NCBI GenBank assembly: GCA_036345935.2 | Contig: JADWOT020000001.1 | Location: forward strand, 17,848,828-17,912,827 | DNA from: Taenia hydatigena | Lineage: Eukaryota > Platyhelminthes > Cestoda > Cyclophyllidea > Taeniidae | Length of the DNA: 64,000 bases | Direction of reading: 5' to 3' | In this document: in pieces, positions 13,300-26,680 of the stretch | Layout: the number at the start of each line of letters is the position of its first letter | How positions within the stretch are numbered: position 1 is the stretch's first letter | Position numbers and translations under genes: made by a program | The notes under the pieces: generated by a model | Databases searched by the model: none | Told to the model about the DNA's origin: nothing | Seen by the model: only the letters and a program-made list of their open reading frames with translations

Positions 13300-14000
13300 G
13301 TGCCTAGTCGACAGTAATTGCAGACGAAAACGTTCCTGTTCCACTTTTGCTCAGTGCGCATCGGTGATTGGCAGCAGTTGCAAGTCACCCATCTTTCACA
13401 CAATCGACTCATCGCCATGAGTCATTGCGATTATTCATATTTGATCTCACCTAGCTTGCTCATAGCAATAGGGGCATTAACGTGAAACGGATACTTGCAT
13501 GGACACATGTTCTGCTCTAACTATTTATTTGTGCATGTACCTTGACTCAGACTGTTCCGACATGAGACTAGTTAAATTGATTACCGAGTTTTTTATTTTT
13601 CTGATGCACCCGAGAGCATTTAAGCAGAAGAAATAGCGTGCATGCAAAATAGCCAAATAAATGGAATGGAATACAATGAATGAGAAATAATAATTACTTA
13701 GTGACAGTAGATATGGCGCGATTTCATTCGTCAATCCGTACTTCAATGCCTTGAAGCAAATCTGCTTTACAGATCACATTTTGACATTATTTTTTATTCA
13801 TAAAAAAGCTGCACAAGCAAAAACCACTACTGTTGAATTTGTCCTGCATCTAAAGATAGCGCTTGCAATGCTGGCATAGTGCCCTTTTCAATTCATAGTC
13901 ATGACACCTTTAGTCAAAATGATTAGTTGAATTGCCACCTTGGTTAAGAAACGTCTCATCATTCTGAGACAGGCTGTGGTTAACTAGGATGATCAACTCT
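13300..14000 (+). repeat. Dispersed repeat family 2, copy 1
   Basis: 13430-13510 and 13855-14000 match 26427-26670 in the same orientation (shared landmarks: CAGTGCCCTTTTCA..., CACCTTGG...TTAAG, CTCATCATT, GAGGCAGGCT). The 13300-13390 part matches 28250-28345 in inverted orientation (AATTGCAGACGAA, TCCTGTTCCAC, AGTTGCAAGTC). Material at about 13525-13850 is absent from the 26.4 kb copy, so it may be an insertion here. No coding potential is evident. Confidence 0.5.
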
Positions 14001-15854
14001 ACTCCCTCATCCACGGATGGTTGTGTTGTAATAACTATTTAACCTGTTACACCCAGAGCCAACACGTCTTACCGTTTCAAAGTGGAAGCCCAAGTACAGC
14101 CAGATGTAACCCTACATGCCCAACTCCGATCCGAAGCAGAGAATCGCTCAAATCCCACCAAATGGGAGGAGTACTGACGACCCACAAAAAGAGGACTGAG
14201 AGTGATATCTGTCTTCGGCAACTACCTCAGTTTTTTGTCTTGCAAGAGACCTTTAATATTGGAAGCAACACTGGCTGTGACCCATCTGAAAAAATTTCGT
14301 CACGGATTTTCAATAGTATACTTGCGGAAATAAGTCGGCAGCTGAAGCTCAACCCTACTGCACAGAACAGTTATATTCTGAGCTACCTTTTAAAACCCCA
14401 GGCCATGGGCCCCAAAATTTTTTTCCATTTAGTCCGACTTGACAGCCAGACTAAACTCCAGATCTAGTAGACTGACCAAAATGCCTTGTTTGCCATTCAG
14501 TCAAGTATACCCTCTAACCAGCATAAATTTGCTGATTGGCGCAGTTACCTAGTGGGTGCTTATAGTAGGCAGTGCAACTCGGTGAGGCTATTCGTTTGAT
14601 GGATACAGGGCAAGTAGTCCACGTTCGTCCATTTCTTGCCTTGCTGACCTACCTATTCGGGAGGGAGAGTTAAGGCAGTGTGCAAATGCGTAGCACTTTC
14701 TAACAATAATATGCGCGAGTGGAACAAGCATTGCCGGTTGAAGCGTAGTGTGCATTTATGTGTGGATTGATAACGGGTTATCCTTGCAGTTGGCGTTAGC
14801 TGGCAGCATTGTGTGCGTGCGACTTGAGGTTAGATGCACATGTGTTGCATCATGGAAAGGAAGGAATGCAAAAGCACTTCTCTCGAAGGACACTACCTGT
14901 GAGGAGGCTCTAAAGGTAGTCAGATAGGTGGGTGGGTCAGTCTGTAGCAAGTTCATCGTCAAACAGGTGGATGTTAGAGCACACTTCCTACATCTCTTAT
15001 AGCTTATCGAATGAATCCAGTCTTGGAGAAGAGTAGAAGTTGGTATGGCAATGGTAAGGAAGATAACACCTCAAATTACTTTTACGAGCCTGCCCACGAC
15101 CCATCATTAATGGCAACTCCCACAGTTTCTTAACGCCGCCATCTTGCTGGTTGAATAATCTCATGCTTCTATGTCTCTAGAATGAATGTATTTTGGCCGA
15201 AGAGGCATGTAGGATGTTAAAGTGAAAGTTACAACGAAAAAGTTCATGCAGATGCTCGCGTTGAAGAAGTGGAGAAAGGGGGCTTGATGTAAGCATTTGA
15301 TGTAAATTATGTGAGATTGCAATGGCCACTTACTTTCATCATCTTGTCTAGAAGTGGGTTAATTGAGAGGAAGAATTGGAGGAATGCGATATAGCAGGCT
15401 ATGCAATAGGTGAAAATCGGACAGGAAGGAGTAAGTGAAAGAAGGTAGTCAAAGAGAAAAAATGAGAAATGAGGAGGCGATCGTGATAAATGATTTCACG
15501 ATCCTCCTTTCGGGGTGAAGTAGAGCAGGTCTCCAGCACTTTGTGAAAGCAAGTGTATTTCTTTGGGGCTGAAGCTGCGGTTAAGGCAATTTAGTCAATG
15601 ACCAAAGAAAAGGGAGAATGAAATGGCAGCCGTGAATTCGGTTGCAAAATGAAATACTTCCGGCGGTTTACTCCATGTAAACTCCCACTTCTGTGACATT
15701 AACGAACCCAGCTTCTGTGTGACCTCACCATTGTCTTGCTTGCCTCAATGTCCATCCACTTAATTCACTTAGTCACTCCTATGAGAACGGTAAGTATTTA
15801 AATGATTTGGAGTGAAACGCCCAAATTTTGGGTTCAAAAGATTGAGTGAAATTA
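14001..15854. other. No supportable gene
   Basis: A 148-codon plus-strand open frame at 14021-14467 is the longest here. Frames of this length are expected a few times by chance in 64 kb, and neither a domain nor splice sites support it. The rest shows nothing distinctive. Confidence 0.35.
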
Positions 15855-16300
15855 TTTTGCTGAAGTATGTTTAATTTGTATGTGCTTGATTTGCTGCGTC
15901 CCATATTCTGTGCCTATTTGCTTAATGGATCGGATAGCAGAGGATGTTAGAGTGTTAATCCGACCACCTAACCCCTATTTCAGTCAGATGCATTTATCAA
16001 TTTATAGTGCTTTAGCAATCTTACCCTCCCAACAGGCTTCAGTATACTCAAACTATACTGTAGAAGGTTACATTTCTCTAACAGGCACAGACTCCACTCA
16101 TTAAGAGAACTCTTGAAAGCTCGTAAGGCACCTAGTGCTCTTCGCGTGCACGCTACAAAGATCGCCTACACATCTCTTACCTGTGTATGCAAACATGCCT
16201 GTGTACGCTCATGAACACCAAAAACTTTGGTTCTTTGCAATATTTTCAGTTGCTAAAGAAGCACGGTTTGTCTGTGCAGTGAAAAGTAACGCCTCCCACA
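15855..16300 (+). repeat. Local tandem duplication, unit 1
   Basis: Aligns with 16565-16905 about 710 bp downstream. Shared landmarks are TATTTCAGTC before an ATTTAT, TCAGTATACTCA, and GCTCTTC...CCTACACAT versus GCTCTTC...CCACACAT. The copies are clearly diverged. An exon-like pyrimidine-AG (CTATTTCAG) is conserved in both, but no frame is conserved. Confidence 0.5.
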
Positions 16301-16564
16301 ACCGCAAATGCGCTCTTTAAAACATCAAACTAACCAACCCGGAAATTGGATTCTTCCCTCCATTGGGCATTACATTTCGTTGGGTGACCATGCATACAGG
16401 AAAAAAGTAAATCAAACAAGATCCCGACGGTAAGCAGCAAGGCATATTTATCGACTGCTGGTGCGCTTCAAAAATTCAAAACGCATACACACACACGCAT
16501 CTGCACAAGCTCTTGAAAGGAGACGAAAATCACAGAGAATGCCAAAAAATGAACTGGGTAAAAT

Positions 16565-16905
16565 TATTTCGTTAAGGTGCGTTTCTCATTTTGTATTTGC
16601 TAGATTTGAAGTGGCATATAGCATCTGCTTACTTGCCAACTGGGTGGAGAAATAGAGACTGTCAGAGCATTATTTCGATCGCCTCACTTCTATTTCAGTC
16701 GGAGGTATTTATTTGAGGTGTTTAAGTGTCCCTGCCTATTCAGAGATTGTCAGTATACTCAGACCACACAGAGGAAGACAGCATCCCTCCACCATGGTAA
16801 AGCTTCCGGGAATTCGCGCAGTGCCCAGCGCTCTTCACAACCTGGCTAATAGAGTCGTCCACACATGTCATATCCCGTGCACGCGCTCAAGCACACACAC
16901 GAGTA
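16565..16905 (+). repeat. Local tandem duplication, unit 2
   Basis: Second diverged copy of 15855-16300, same orientation. Confidence 0.5.
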
Positions 16906-19369
16906 ATTCAAGTTGTGGAAATTCGCAAATCAACTTATAATTGTTGATGAGTTTCATGACTTTGTGGCTTTAAGATCCTAAAAGTGAACAAGGCCTTCCA
17001 TATAGGTGGCGAAACATCCGAAGAGGGCCTGCCATCATGCAAAACTTAAAACAATTCTCCAGCAAACTGCTCATGCCTGTCACCTGCCTCAACGTGTACC
17101 TCCACATGGACGACCTCTTGTCCTAATGTATTTTTCAAAATGTAGCATTTATAAATGTGGTCGAGTTGTATGCGATTGTGAGGTTTGTCGAGTCGCATGT
17201 CCACGGGAGGTGCGTCACGTTCAGTTACAACTCGTCATCAAAGTTTTACACAAGGCAACCGATGAGCTGTGAAAATTGCAAAATACAAACTTCTGACAGC
17301 ATTGTATCAACAATTTCGACAACCGTATCATAAAGCGCACCCCATCTTCCTACTCAAATTGTGCCTTCGGATTCTTGCGCATCTCAATGATGCCCGAAAA
17401 TATTGGCGGAGGAAATTGTAGTCACTCTTGGGAATGCTGAATGTATGCTGAGAATGCTAATGCCGCTGACTAAATTTGGAGCTTTGTATCATGCCATTAG
17501 GACGCCTGACCCGACATCGTAACGCCTCACAGCTGTGCCTAATTCGCGACGAGGGTCAGACGTGCTACACGCTAAAGGCATGACAGTCAGGGGCAGAGGA
17601 CGTCCGTCTATTCTGCACGTAATCATCCAGCCGCTGTTTCGACCCGCTTCTGGACGCGGTAGAGCATTCCCTGCATGTCCTGGCGAACAAAGTAAGCAAT
17701 AAATGGAACAGACGAAGTAGATAACATCAAACCGTCTGGCAGTTAATGCTTACAGTGCTGATGGATCTACGCAAATGGGTAAAATGGGTCAGTGGAGGAC
17801 TCCTACCATTCATAGTGACATATCCAGCCACGCGAGATTGGAAGCAGTGGAGAAGGGATGAGAAGTTAATCGTAGCACCGATGTGTAAGGGATAATACGA
17901 GTGTCATTATGATCGGACAATCATCATAAAGGAAGGCGCAGGTTTCATAATGAACAAAGTCAATTTCTCGAAATGCATCTACTTGGCGTCAAGTATCTAC
18001 AGTCAGGTCTACTCCAATGCCGAATTTATTTCCCTGTGAAATATCTTCCTTCACACATGAAATGACTTGCTTTCATTCTATATCAAAATACAAAAACATT
18101 TCAATGAAGGCCTGTCAATGCGTTAAAGAAAGGTCTACCGAGAGGTTTGCAGGAACTTACGGGAACGCAAAAACGTCAGTGATGAAGTGGTGGGTGGGCG
18201 AATTGTCTCAATTTCGAAGAATGTGATCAGCACAATGACCCAAGGCCTCACCGGCTGCGACCGAGTGACCACTGCTAGATTGGAGAATTTTGAGTGTTCA
18301 AAGTAGGTCTGCGGTGCGCAATATTTGACCTAAATGGCTACGCAGTCGTAGTCGTGTTTTAACCTCCCGGTTATATGCACGACAGCACTCAACTCCTTCA
18401 TCCAAACAGCTAAAATCCAAAAATAAACCTGCGTCTTTTGGCCTACCTGAAAGTCAAATTCCTGCTTTTGTATGCATATTTGCCCTTTCGGATAATGTGC
18501 CGCACTGTTTCGCAGAGGATGGAGCAGGAGGTAAAAGCTGTGCCAGCACTCTGACATTCAACACCACAAACTCACTAGGTTTGCTTGAACTTATCGTTGT
18601 GTCCTAAATTGCAACAATCTCAAGATGGGTTTACCACCTTCTTATTACGAAGTGTTGGGTCTCACAAGACAATCCATAGACTAGTAGATTTGCTAAGGAG
18701 CAGCACTTTTGAGGTGCTCGCATCATTGCCCTAGATAGCTGCTTACATTTGAATTCGTCGCTCTGTTTTGTTGCTCATGTCATTGAATTTTTACTACGTT
18801 TGTATAGGGGTTTTGGTGACCAGGGCTAGCTCACTCAACTGACTAATTCAAGACATTAGTCACTGTTGTTTACGTGCTCAGTCCTACGCCATCGCAACGC
18901 CTAACACGTGGTCATAGCGTGGTGGAGTCATGGCAGCTAGGGAAGGCGCGGTACCTTTAGTGGCATGGTAATAGCCGGAATGCTGCTTCAACTACCCTCC
19001 AATCACATCATCTATTCACACAATTCGCATTACAAATATGCATGTCTTTATGAGGAAGTTGAGGTATGGCACATGATTCCAGCCCTTTCTCCTGTGGGTT
19101 AAGTATCGAAGATGTAAGACAACAACTGCCTTCTATTAGAAGGCCTCATAATTGATTGCAGAGAGCAAATGGAGCGTCGGACCACATGCGGCCGTCTAAA
19201 AGCACATGGTTGAAGTTGATCTCAACAAATGACACAAAACAACTGTCGAAAGAAGATGGCACGTTTGGCATCTGAGCGGTGGCTTCAGAAGAATAGTGCG
19301 AGGGCGTGCTTTGAGTGGGTCCATATCAGCTAATCGTCTGCTGCAAAAATCATGTTTAAACGTTTTGGA
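16906..19369. other. No supportable gene
   Basis: Only short open frames without splice or domain support (for example 17006-17272 and 18017-18226 on plus). Confidence 0.35.
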
Positions 19370-20720
19370 TAGAAATTCTTAGACTGTGGTTCCCTTTGCC
19401 ACTTATTTCATTAGACATGGTTGGCGCTAAAGCTAAATGTGAATTAATGCAACGAAGCGAACCAGTTAAATGAACACTTTGCGCCCTACAGGATGTTGTG
19501 ATGCCTTAAAAGATGGGTCATATCAGAAGATGATGATTCGGTGGCCACTGGACGCTCTGATAACTGTGCGCTTGTTTATACTGAAGACAATTTAATCCAA
19601 CAAAGATGCGGGAAAAATCCTGACTAAATTCCTTCCATGTTTGATGAAGGAGCATAATCATGCGAGAGGACCTTAAAATTCCTCGGCATCACAACATAAC
19701 CTAGAGTTTTATTTATTACCACAAGCAGTGCTGCATGTCTCGGTGTCAATCAGTGTGGTGTCACAGTGCCTGCTCAGCAGAAGCGCATTCGCAAACACCT
19801 TGTCTAATCACAGGGATCAACAAAAGATTGTAGGACCTGATTAAAAAAAGGGAACAAAGTAAAGTGAGAAGACATGGCTATCGACAATTACTGGTATACA
19901 GAGAGCGTAATGCTAATGCCGATTAACTATAAAGGGACAAAGTCCATCACTACAATACTTAAGTTAAAAGGATTCCGACAGAAAGATGTTGGGAACAAAT
20001 GATAACAGTTTCTGCAAAGGCCTGCAAGAATAGAAACGAAAATATATAGTAACCAAAAAGCTAATAAAAACAGTCACTAATAGAAATGTAGAATGTGATA
20101 TTTGACAAGACAAGGGGTGAGATATAAGGACAAACATTGAGGTCAACCAATAAAAAGACAGACTTAAGGGGTAAAGGATTTAGAGGGTCCAATAGAATTG
20201 GTAGAACAAAGTATATAACCAATGGCAGGTCGAAAAAACTCACTTTGGATGAGAATGGGAACGATGTGAGAATGCGGTTTTATAACATAGACAAGGGAAA
20301 GCGGCAAACAGGTGGGAAAGTAAAGTAAAAGGTAAGCAAAAGTAAATATATACGGCTAAAAGTAATTAACGAATATGCATAAAATTATAAATACTATAAG
20401 AAAATAGGGTGAGTAAGTGTGGAGCTGACATCAACACTGACAGAAATTGCCCAGTGCTGTTGCCAAGTGCCATGCTCCCTCCCGCCGTACTCCTCTCCCT
20501 TTTCCTTCTGTCCTCTGCATGCCTCCACCCCCTATCCACACCATTCATTCATTCAGCCCATCACTTTACATTCTCTAACTACCTCTCCTACACACATCCA
20601 CATTCACCTACTCACCTACCTGCCAAGCCACTCCAGGTGCCTCACCCTATTCCCACTTTGCTACGTGTCTCCCAATCTCTCTGCCGCCCCTTGCGCTGCC
20701 ACGTTGTTTGCTGTAATTAA
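19370..20720 (+). repeat. Interspersed repeat family 1, copy C (right part only)
   Basis: Aligns with 11813-12740 in the same orientation: shared GCTAAATGTGAA, CCAGTTAAATG, GGATGTTGTGA, TGATGAAGGAGCATAATCATGCG and the CT-rich 3' end. It contains an extra segment (about 19680-20040) relative to copy A. Open frames at 20137-20328 and 20409-20730 lie inside it and are not conserved. Confidence 0.65.
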
Positions 20721-21432
20721 GAGGCGTTAACATTTTCCCCAACCTACACCTCCTGCCCTTGATGCTGCTGCATCTGTTTATTTTCCCTCTCATTCACTGT
20801 ATTCTTTTCTCAATTGCATTTGGATTTGACAATTTTATTTTTTTCTATCTTTCAACTGCTTTTTAAATTTGCTACTCCAAGTTTAGCCTCTTTTCTAGTT
20901 CTTTTAGTTCTTCTGTTATATGTTTTTAATCACTCTAATAAGTGTTCATCCTTTTACGACTTTTTCCCCATCATGCTCGTTGACTTCTGGTATTTGCAGA
21001 TTTTGGAGTGAGACAGTATGTTTGTGTTGAATTCTGCACTAGATCCATCCTGAATACCGCATTTGACGATTCTCTTCGGGTGATAAGCTCACACCATTTA
21101 ACGTAGACTGCTATAATGGGATGGACATCTGCGTCTTAACCGTCCTCTAAGTAAAAGTCACGTGTGTAGAGTTCATATTATTTGATCGCAATCATGCTGA
21201 TGTGTCGCCACCATTTTGTGTTTATAAATAGATACGTGTGTTTGTTTTGTTAACGTGATAACTTTATCAGAATGCTGTTTCGAATGATGCGATAACCTTT
21301 AACACCCTAATAACATTACATTCCCTCTCGGCCAAGCTTTGCGCACGCCAAATGCCTCGTTTACTGCTGTGGAAATCCCAAAATAGCCTTTAAATCTGGC
21401 CTCTTAACTCCACTGTGCGAGCGCCTTTGCCC
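20721..21432. other. AT-rich intergenic stretch
   Basis: T-rich sequence (20815-21010) with no supported gene. It lies 3' of the minus-strand coding region that ends at 21433. Confidence 0.35.
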
Positions 21433-22154
21433 TCAGGATGTCGCATCGCTGCGTTGTAATCCCACCACACAGTCACCCAAATATTGACTCTCATCTAAAT
21501 TAATGCCATCTAAGTTCATGATCCCCAAACCATACCGTACATTTGTCATGCAGCTTTTATTAACTTTCGAATCAACTGGGGTGATAGAACGGCAGTGTTC
21601 TAGGCTACAGTACACTGACGCAAACCAGCCATGCAGTAGTGGGAATCCTCCAACTCTCTCCATGATTGTGCTAAATAGTAAGCCATGCTGCAGTGCATCA
21701 TCAGCAGTCAAAGTTGGATGTGATGCTGTCAAACATAAAAACACTACTGAGTGACTTGTTCTAGGAATTACTAAGCCACCGGCGTTGGGTTTGCGAATAA
21801 GTGCCAGAAGTTCTGCCGTTGGTGGCTGGTTCATCTGCGGCGCATGAGCTTAGCAGTTTTGGCCAATAGAACAGACCTTATAACTAGCCCGATGCCAGCG
21901 TTTCTGTTTACTAAATCCGAACCCCATAATCAGAGCAAACTTCGAGGTGGGCAGGCAGACGTTTCCATCACGTCCTTTATCTTATCAATAATGGTGTGCT
22001 TTTGGGCACCCAGATGGCGTACATTCGTGGCAAAAAGGATGCTGATCTCCTTTTCTCTCATGCAAACCGTCATGCTACTGTGCATTCCAAGAATGGGTGC
22101 CATCAATACAAGTAGTCTGCATTGCCTCAGATGCTTTTCATTGCTATTTACCTC
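21433..22154 (-). CDS. Two-exon coding region, unknown family
   Basis: On the minus strand, exon 22154-21972 (acceptor TTGTTAG, donor GAC|GTGATG) is 61 codons in phase 0. It joins in frame to exon 21834-21433 (acceptor GCGCCGCAG, then ATG AAC CAG), which is 133 codons plus stop. The joined product is 194 residues. The sequence is globular in character, with a Thr/Asp/Leu-rich middle and no signal peptide or membrane segment. The acceptor of the second exon places ATG at its first codon, so an alternative reading is that 21834 is a start codon. I do not recognise the family. The plus strand of 21503-21754 is also open, but for fewer codons. Upstream exons, if any, were not found; repeat copy B begins about 340 bp beyond the first exon. 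Confidence 0.45.
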
Positions 22155-22489
22155 CTAACAATGCTGCCGAATAGAGAGAGGTGACAGTCGGTCAAAAGAG
22201 TATAGTGAGAAAGGCCAGAAATCCCACCTGTCTCTATGATCAACATGCGTTTTCTTTGGCTGCACGAGAGGATTCGCAAACCTCGATGTCACTGCAGTAC
22301 GCAGAGACATAACACTCTCACGCTTTACATCCATTCACTGAAATACAGCCCTGCTTTTTGACAGCGTAGGCACCTCGTTGCATGACTCCCACCATCGACG
22401 TCTTGCTAGCTCATCATCAAGTCAATGCCAACACATTTGGGCCCATGATACGAACTCGCAACCAAACCCATTCACTATGGAATACAATC

Positions 22490-24345
22490 GTCACCAGAAA
22501 GAGTATGAACAATCTAATTATGCGCAATTTAAACTGGCGCATCTTCGCACGCATCACAGAAAATGGATCCCTGACAATGTTACAGAAACACTACGATTGT
22601 CAAACAAAAGACAGCAATCATGTGGAAGTTCAGAAGTTCAAGTTGTTTGCATTTGGCGACCAGATGTGCATAGAGTCGGTTGAGGACAAAATCAGCAACA
22701 ATACCAAGACGAATTACGTATTATCACCATCAATTTGGTGTGCAATGGGATATTTCTCATCACGAGACCCTGCATGACCGCTGTTGTCTCAAAGCATTCG
22801 CCAAAAGTGCTCTTCTTCTATTCATCTGCTATGATGACTAACAAAAGGTATGCTGCACGATGACGCGGAGCGATTACAGCGTGGATTCGCACGGGTTGGC
22901 TGCATACACTTCTAGACCTCTGAGATGCAACGGAGAACATCCTACAACTTATTTGCTGGCATGTATTTTCCAACATGTTTGTGCCTTTTGTGAGCCGATA
23001 AGAGAAATAGACTGGACCAATAAAAGATGCATAAAATTGTTGCACTGTTACCTTGTCTTTAGTTTCACTGCGCACACACATGGCTGAAAATACCTCATTT
23101 CTATGACCTATGTTTTCTCTTGAAGCAATCACATCCACTTGGAGAGTTACTTCGCATTTTAAGCAATCAGTCGAAATAGTTTTTAACAGGTAATCTTACA
23201 CAAAACTTGTGTACATGATTGTCGATCTGGTCAGGGTTATATAGACACGGCATGTCGAGTTACCCGCCTTGGTGTCGATTCAAACGCCGCAATCGCGTTG
23301 GTTTATGTGTGTTAGTCAATATTTCGGCTACCTTATTGTTGTCACATCGATGTACCTATTACATTCTTACATAGAATCACATCCGATCACGCACATTGCC
23401 ATATTTCATCCTACTGTTAGGCGTTTGAGTCTAGCATCAGGCAGCCAACTTTGATTACACTTTTTTCCACATCAGCGGCAACCAAACAAGTGACGGATGT
23501 CAGATCAGTACGAAATTTAAGTTGAGTGCATCGTTGGTTAGGATAACGATTCTGTAAAGCCATGCGGCCCTGCCTTAGAATATAACTAAATTCCATTCTG
23601 GAACGGTGGCCTAATGCAGTTGTACTTACACTGCTGTTTAAACACGAATAATTTCAAAATGGGTGGAGACCTACGAGTCCATGTTTTTCTACCACACTTT
23701 GCTGAGAATATCCGGTGCTAGCGTAAGGAGAAGGTGTCTTAAGTTTGTATAGCCAAATCGGTTCATAGTGCGATGCGCAGTTTGGCAGGAAGGATCAGAA
23801 GTGTGTTTTGACATAAGTCAACTTTCTGCTTATGTAAAGCGCATTCTGCTCAACTAAAGCGGACCTAAAAACAGGCAATACTAATTTGACAACAGCTGCC
23901 CTGTACACCAAGGGCAAATCGGTTCAAGCCACACATGGACTAATCTGTTCGCTACCACTGGGTTGCTAGCGATTCCTATGCATTATTTCGGGTCAATTAA
24001 AAAGCAAGTTAAGTCGATACCAATTTCAGCAAATGAATAAATTTATAAATCTGTTAAATAATACGGGTAGAAAGAATTCGTACAAGCGCAAAGCAGATTG
24101 TTGGAGGACAAATGCGTCATTGAGGTCTACAAACAAGCTGTCAAGAGGCACACGAGTCGTGCGAAAGGCAGAGATGGGTAAGTATTCAATGTGTGGAAAA
24201 GCATGGGTTCTCCGAATTCATTTATTTTGGTTTTTGCATCAAAGGCAGTTGATGCTGGAATATTTTGCACCTCGGTAGTTGTGTAATTAACCACCAAACA
24301 CTATCACCTACTTCCTAATCATACCTGTTTAAAAAACACAAGTGA
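22490..24345 (+). repeat. Interspersed repeat family 1, copy B (left part only)
   Basis: Aligns with 9850-11712 over nearly its whole length: TACGATTGTCAAA, GTACATGATTGTCGA, TTATTGTTG, CACATCCGATCAC, ACAGCTGCCCTGTACACCA and others. It ends near 24345 after a GTTTAAAAAA stretch, at about the point where copy A enters the assembly gap. A 131-codon open frame (22382-22777) starts just outside the aligned region and runs into it; the matching part of copy A has stops, so it is unlikely to be a conserved protein. Confidence 0.7.
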
Positions 24346-26399
24346 AGCACGCTTTTGTGCGCCGCATTTGGTTAAAGCTGCTCAACAGCTTGCCAAGTAG
24401 ATGTTATGACTGAAGGAGGAAATGCAGATCTTAGAAACCAAGCGTTTGTCATTCATGCACATGCGATGACACCAAAGGAGAGGTAATAGTGTAGCGACCT
24501 TATGCATTCTCATTTTGAACCGGTCTATTTCCTGTGCAGCTTCCCAAATGGCCCATGCACACGCGCTTGAAATTGCACGACAGCAGGTGTCGAGAAATGG
24601 CTACACCCAACTCGTGCGCGTTTATGCAACAATCGCTCTGCATCATCATGCAGGATGCTTCCTGTCACTTACATTATCTGACAAATGGTAGAAGCGTGCT
24701 TTTACTGAATGCGCTGAGACTACAGTCGTCATGCATGCTTCGTCTTTGTGCATCCGATGCACCACGATGGTATTAGTAATACCTTATTCATCATAGTAAC
24801 ATATAAGTGTAATAACTTGCAATCAGGTACATTGCGAAGGAAAAGGATGTGATGAGATAGGAATCGACCGCACGGAACGACACAAATCTGTGGAGAAGAG
24901 TGTAGAGGCAGGCAGGGTAGCGGAAAGAATCGAAGTGAAGTGCTGATGATTGAAATATAGCAAAGCGTGCTAGCGACTCCAAGCTTTCAGTATCTGTTGC
25001 AGCTTACCGAAACGTACTTACGTACAAACCCGGACCGGCGTAGCATAATTCCAGTGGACTGCTAAGCCCATGGCCATGTATGCATGGTATTTCCTGCCAC
25101 AAATGCTTCTTTGATATTTACCATTCAACTCTTAACTTTCCTTACCAATCGCATATTGTCTCACTTCCCTTTTTTATACCACCCCAGCTACTCCTGACTC
25201 ATCACTTAGAGTTTCAGCTCTTTTGACATTCATCTGATGTTATAGCAAGCACATTTTGCCTACGGATAGGAAAGCACTGCTCTTCACAACCTAGAAAGTT
25301 CACTTCGAGATGCTCACACCACCTTTATTGGGGACAGAAATTCATACTTCACTCAACACCACCACTTCGTTAAGTTAATCATACTAACTCACACGAAATG
25401 CACCAAAGAAAAGCCCTTGCGCTAACGCGTTCATGTCTTCCTTCCTCTCAACTGACATTAATCATTAGTTGAATCTTTACTTTACATGACAATATGCTAC
25501 TTCTCTTCCAAGTTGCGTCCAGTTCACCTTTAACTGGAAGAGGCTAATAGCAATGCTGCATTAAGCCCATCTACAACCTATGCGCGACCAGTAGAATTTA
25601 TACTCTTTCCAAACGAAATACAAACTGGGCAAAAACTGTAGCTCCACATATTTCCACTTCTGTTTTACAGCTGCAATCAGTTTTCTTTTCAAGCTTCCAA
25701 ATGACTGCCTGATGATAAAGCCAGGAGCAAGATTTGTAGCGTTTCGAAAAGACTAAATGATAGAATAGAGCAGTATTAGGTAAGGGAATTTTAAAAAATG
25801 CAGCAGACATAAAGTTCTTCCTCCTGTGCAAAAACAAATCAGCTTTTAAGCGCTGGGGTATGGCATGAAAGATTAGCACAATTATTTATTAAAACAGTCT
25901 TAATGATCTGGCAATTTGCCATCCAACTGACCTCAGTCCCATTTATGCCACGCCATTAAGTGCTTAGTGCTATCGACGAGTCGCATTCAAATGTTTGTTT
26001 TCGCCCCAAGCAGTAGTCGTCGAAGCAGCACATAATATATGTCATTCATGATATACCTTGCAAAAGGAATACCAGAACTGAGTTAATTCTAATAATGTGA
26101 AGAAACGTATGGCAGGGGTGACATAATATGCGCATTTTTTTAAGTCCGATGGCACTTAAGCACTAGTCATGTTGATAATGACATCGGCACATGCACAGCT
26201 TTTTGCTGACGCTACCAAAATGAGAGAATTTCGTTCAAATCAAAGCCTGCAACCTCAATTTCTCCTTAATCGCGCCAAACTGGTTTTTGCTAAGTTGGTT
26301 TTGGTTTAAGTTCATTAATTTATATGGGACGGGTTGACTTATACCTTTGAAACATTTGTGCCACTTTTTACGGATGCGCACAAATGGGCTATGGGCCAC
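24346..26399. other. No supportable gene
   Basis: Open frames are short and unsupported. A 93-codon minus-strand frame at 25598-25879 lacks clear splice signals. Confidence 0.35.
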
Positions 26400-26680
26400 T
26401 ATTAACCTGTCTGGTCACACCTTCCAGCTTGCTCAAGTCAGTAGGAGCAATAATATGAAATGGACGATTGCATCGACCCATGTTCTGCTCCCAAATTCGT
26501 TTAATATCTTAGGATGGCACTCGCAAGACTGGCTCAGTGCCCTTTTCATTTTATAGTCATAAGACCTTCATTCACGACAGGGTTAATTTGTCACCTTGGC
26601 TTAAGGATTGCCTCATCATTGTAATGCATAACGAGTGTCTTTGAGGCAGGCTTAACCTGATTAGGAGTTCGTTAGTACAA
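26400..26680 (+). repeat. Dispersed repeat family 2, copy 2
   Basis: Matches 13430-14000 in the same orientation, without the 13525-13850 segment. Confidence 0.45.

Noticed and set aside
14021..14467. 148-codon open frame as a gene
   Set aside because: Length is within chance expectation for 64 kb in six frames. No domain, no supporting splice sites and no repeat conservation.
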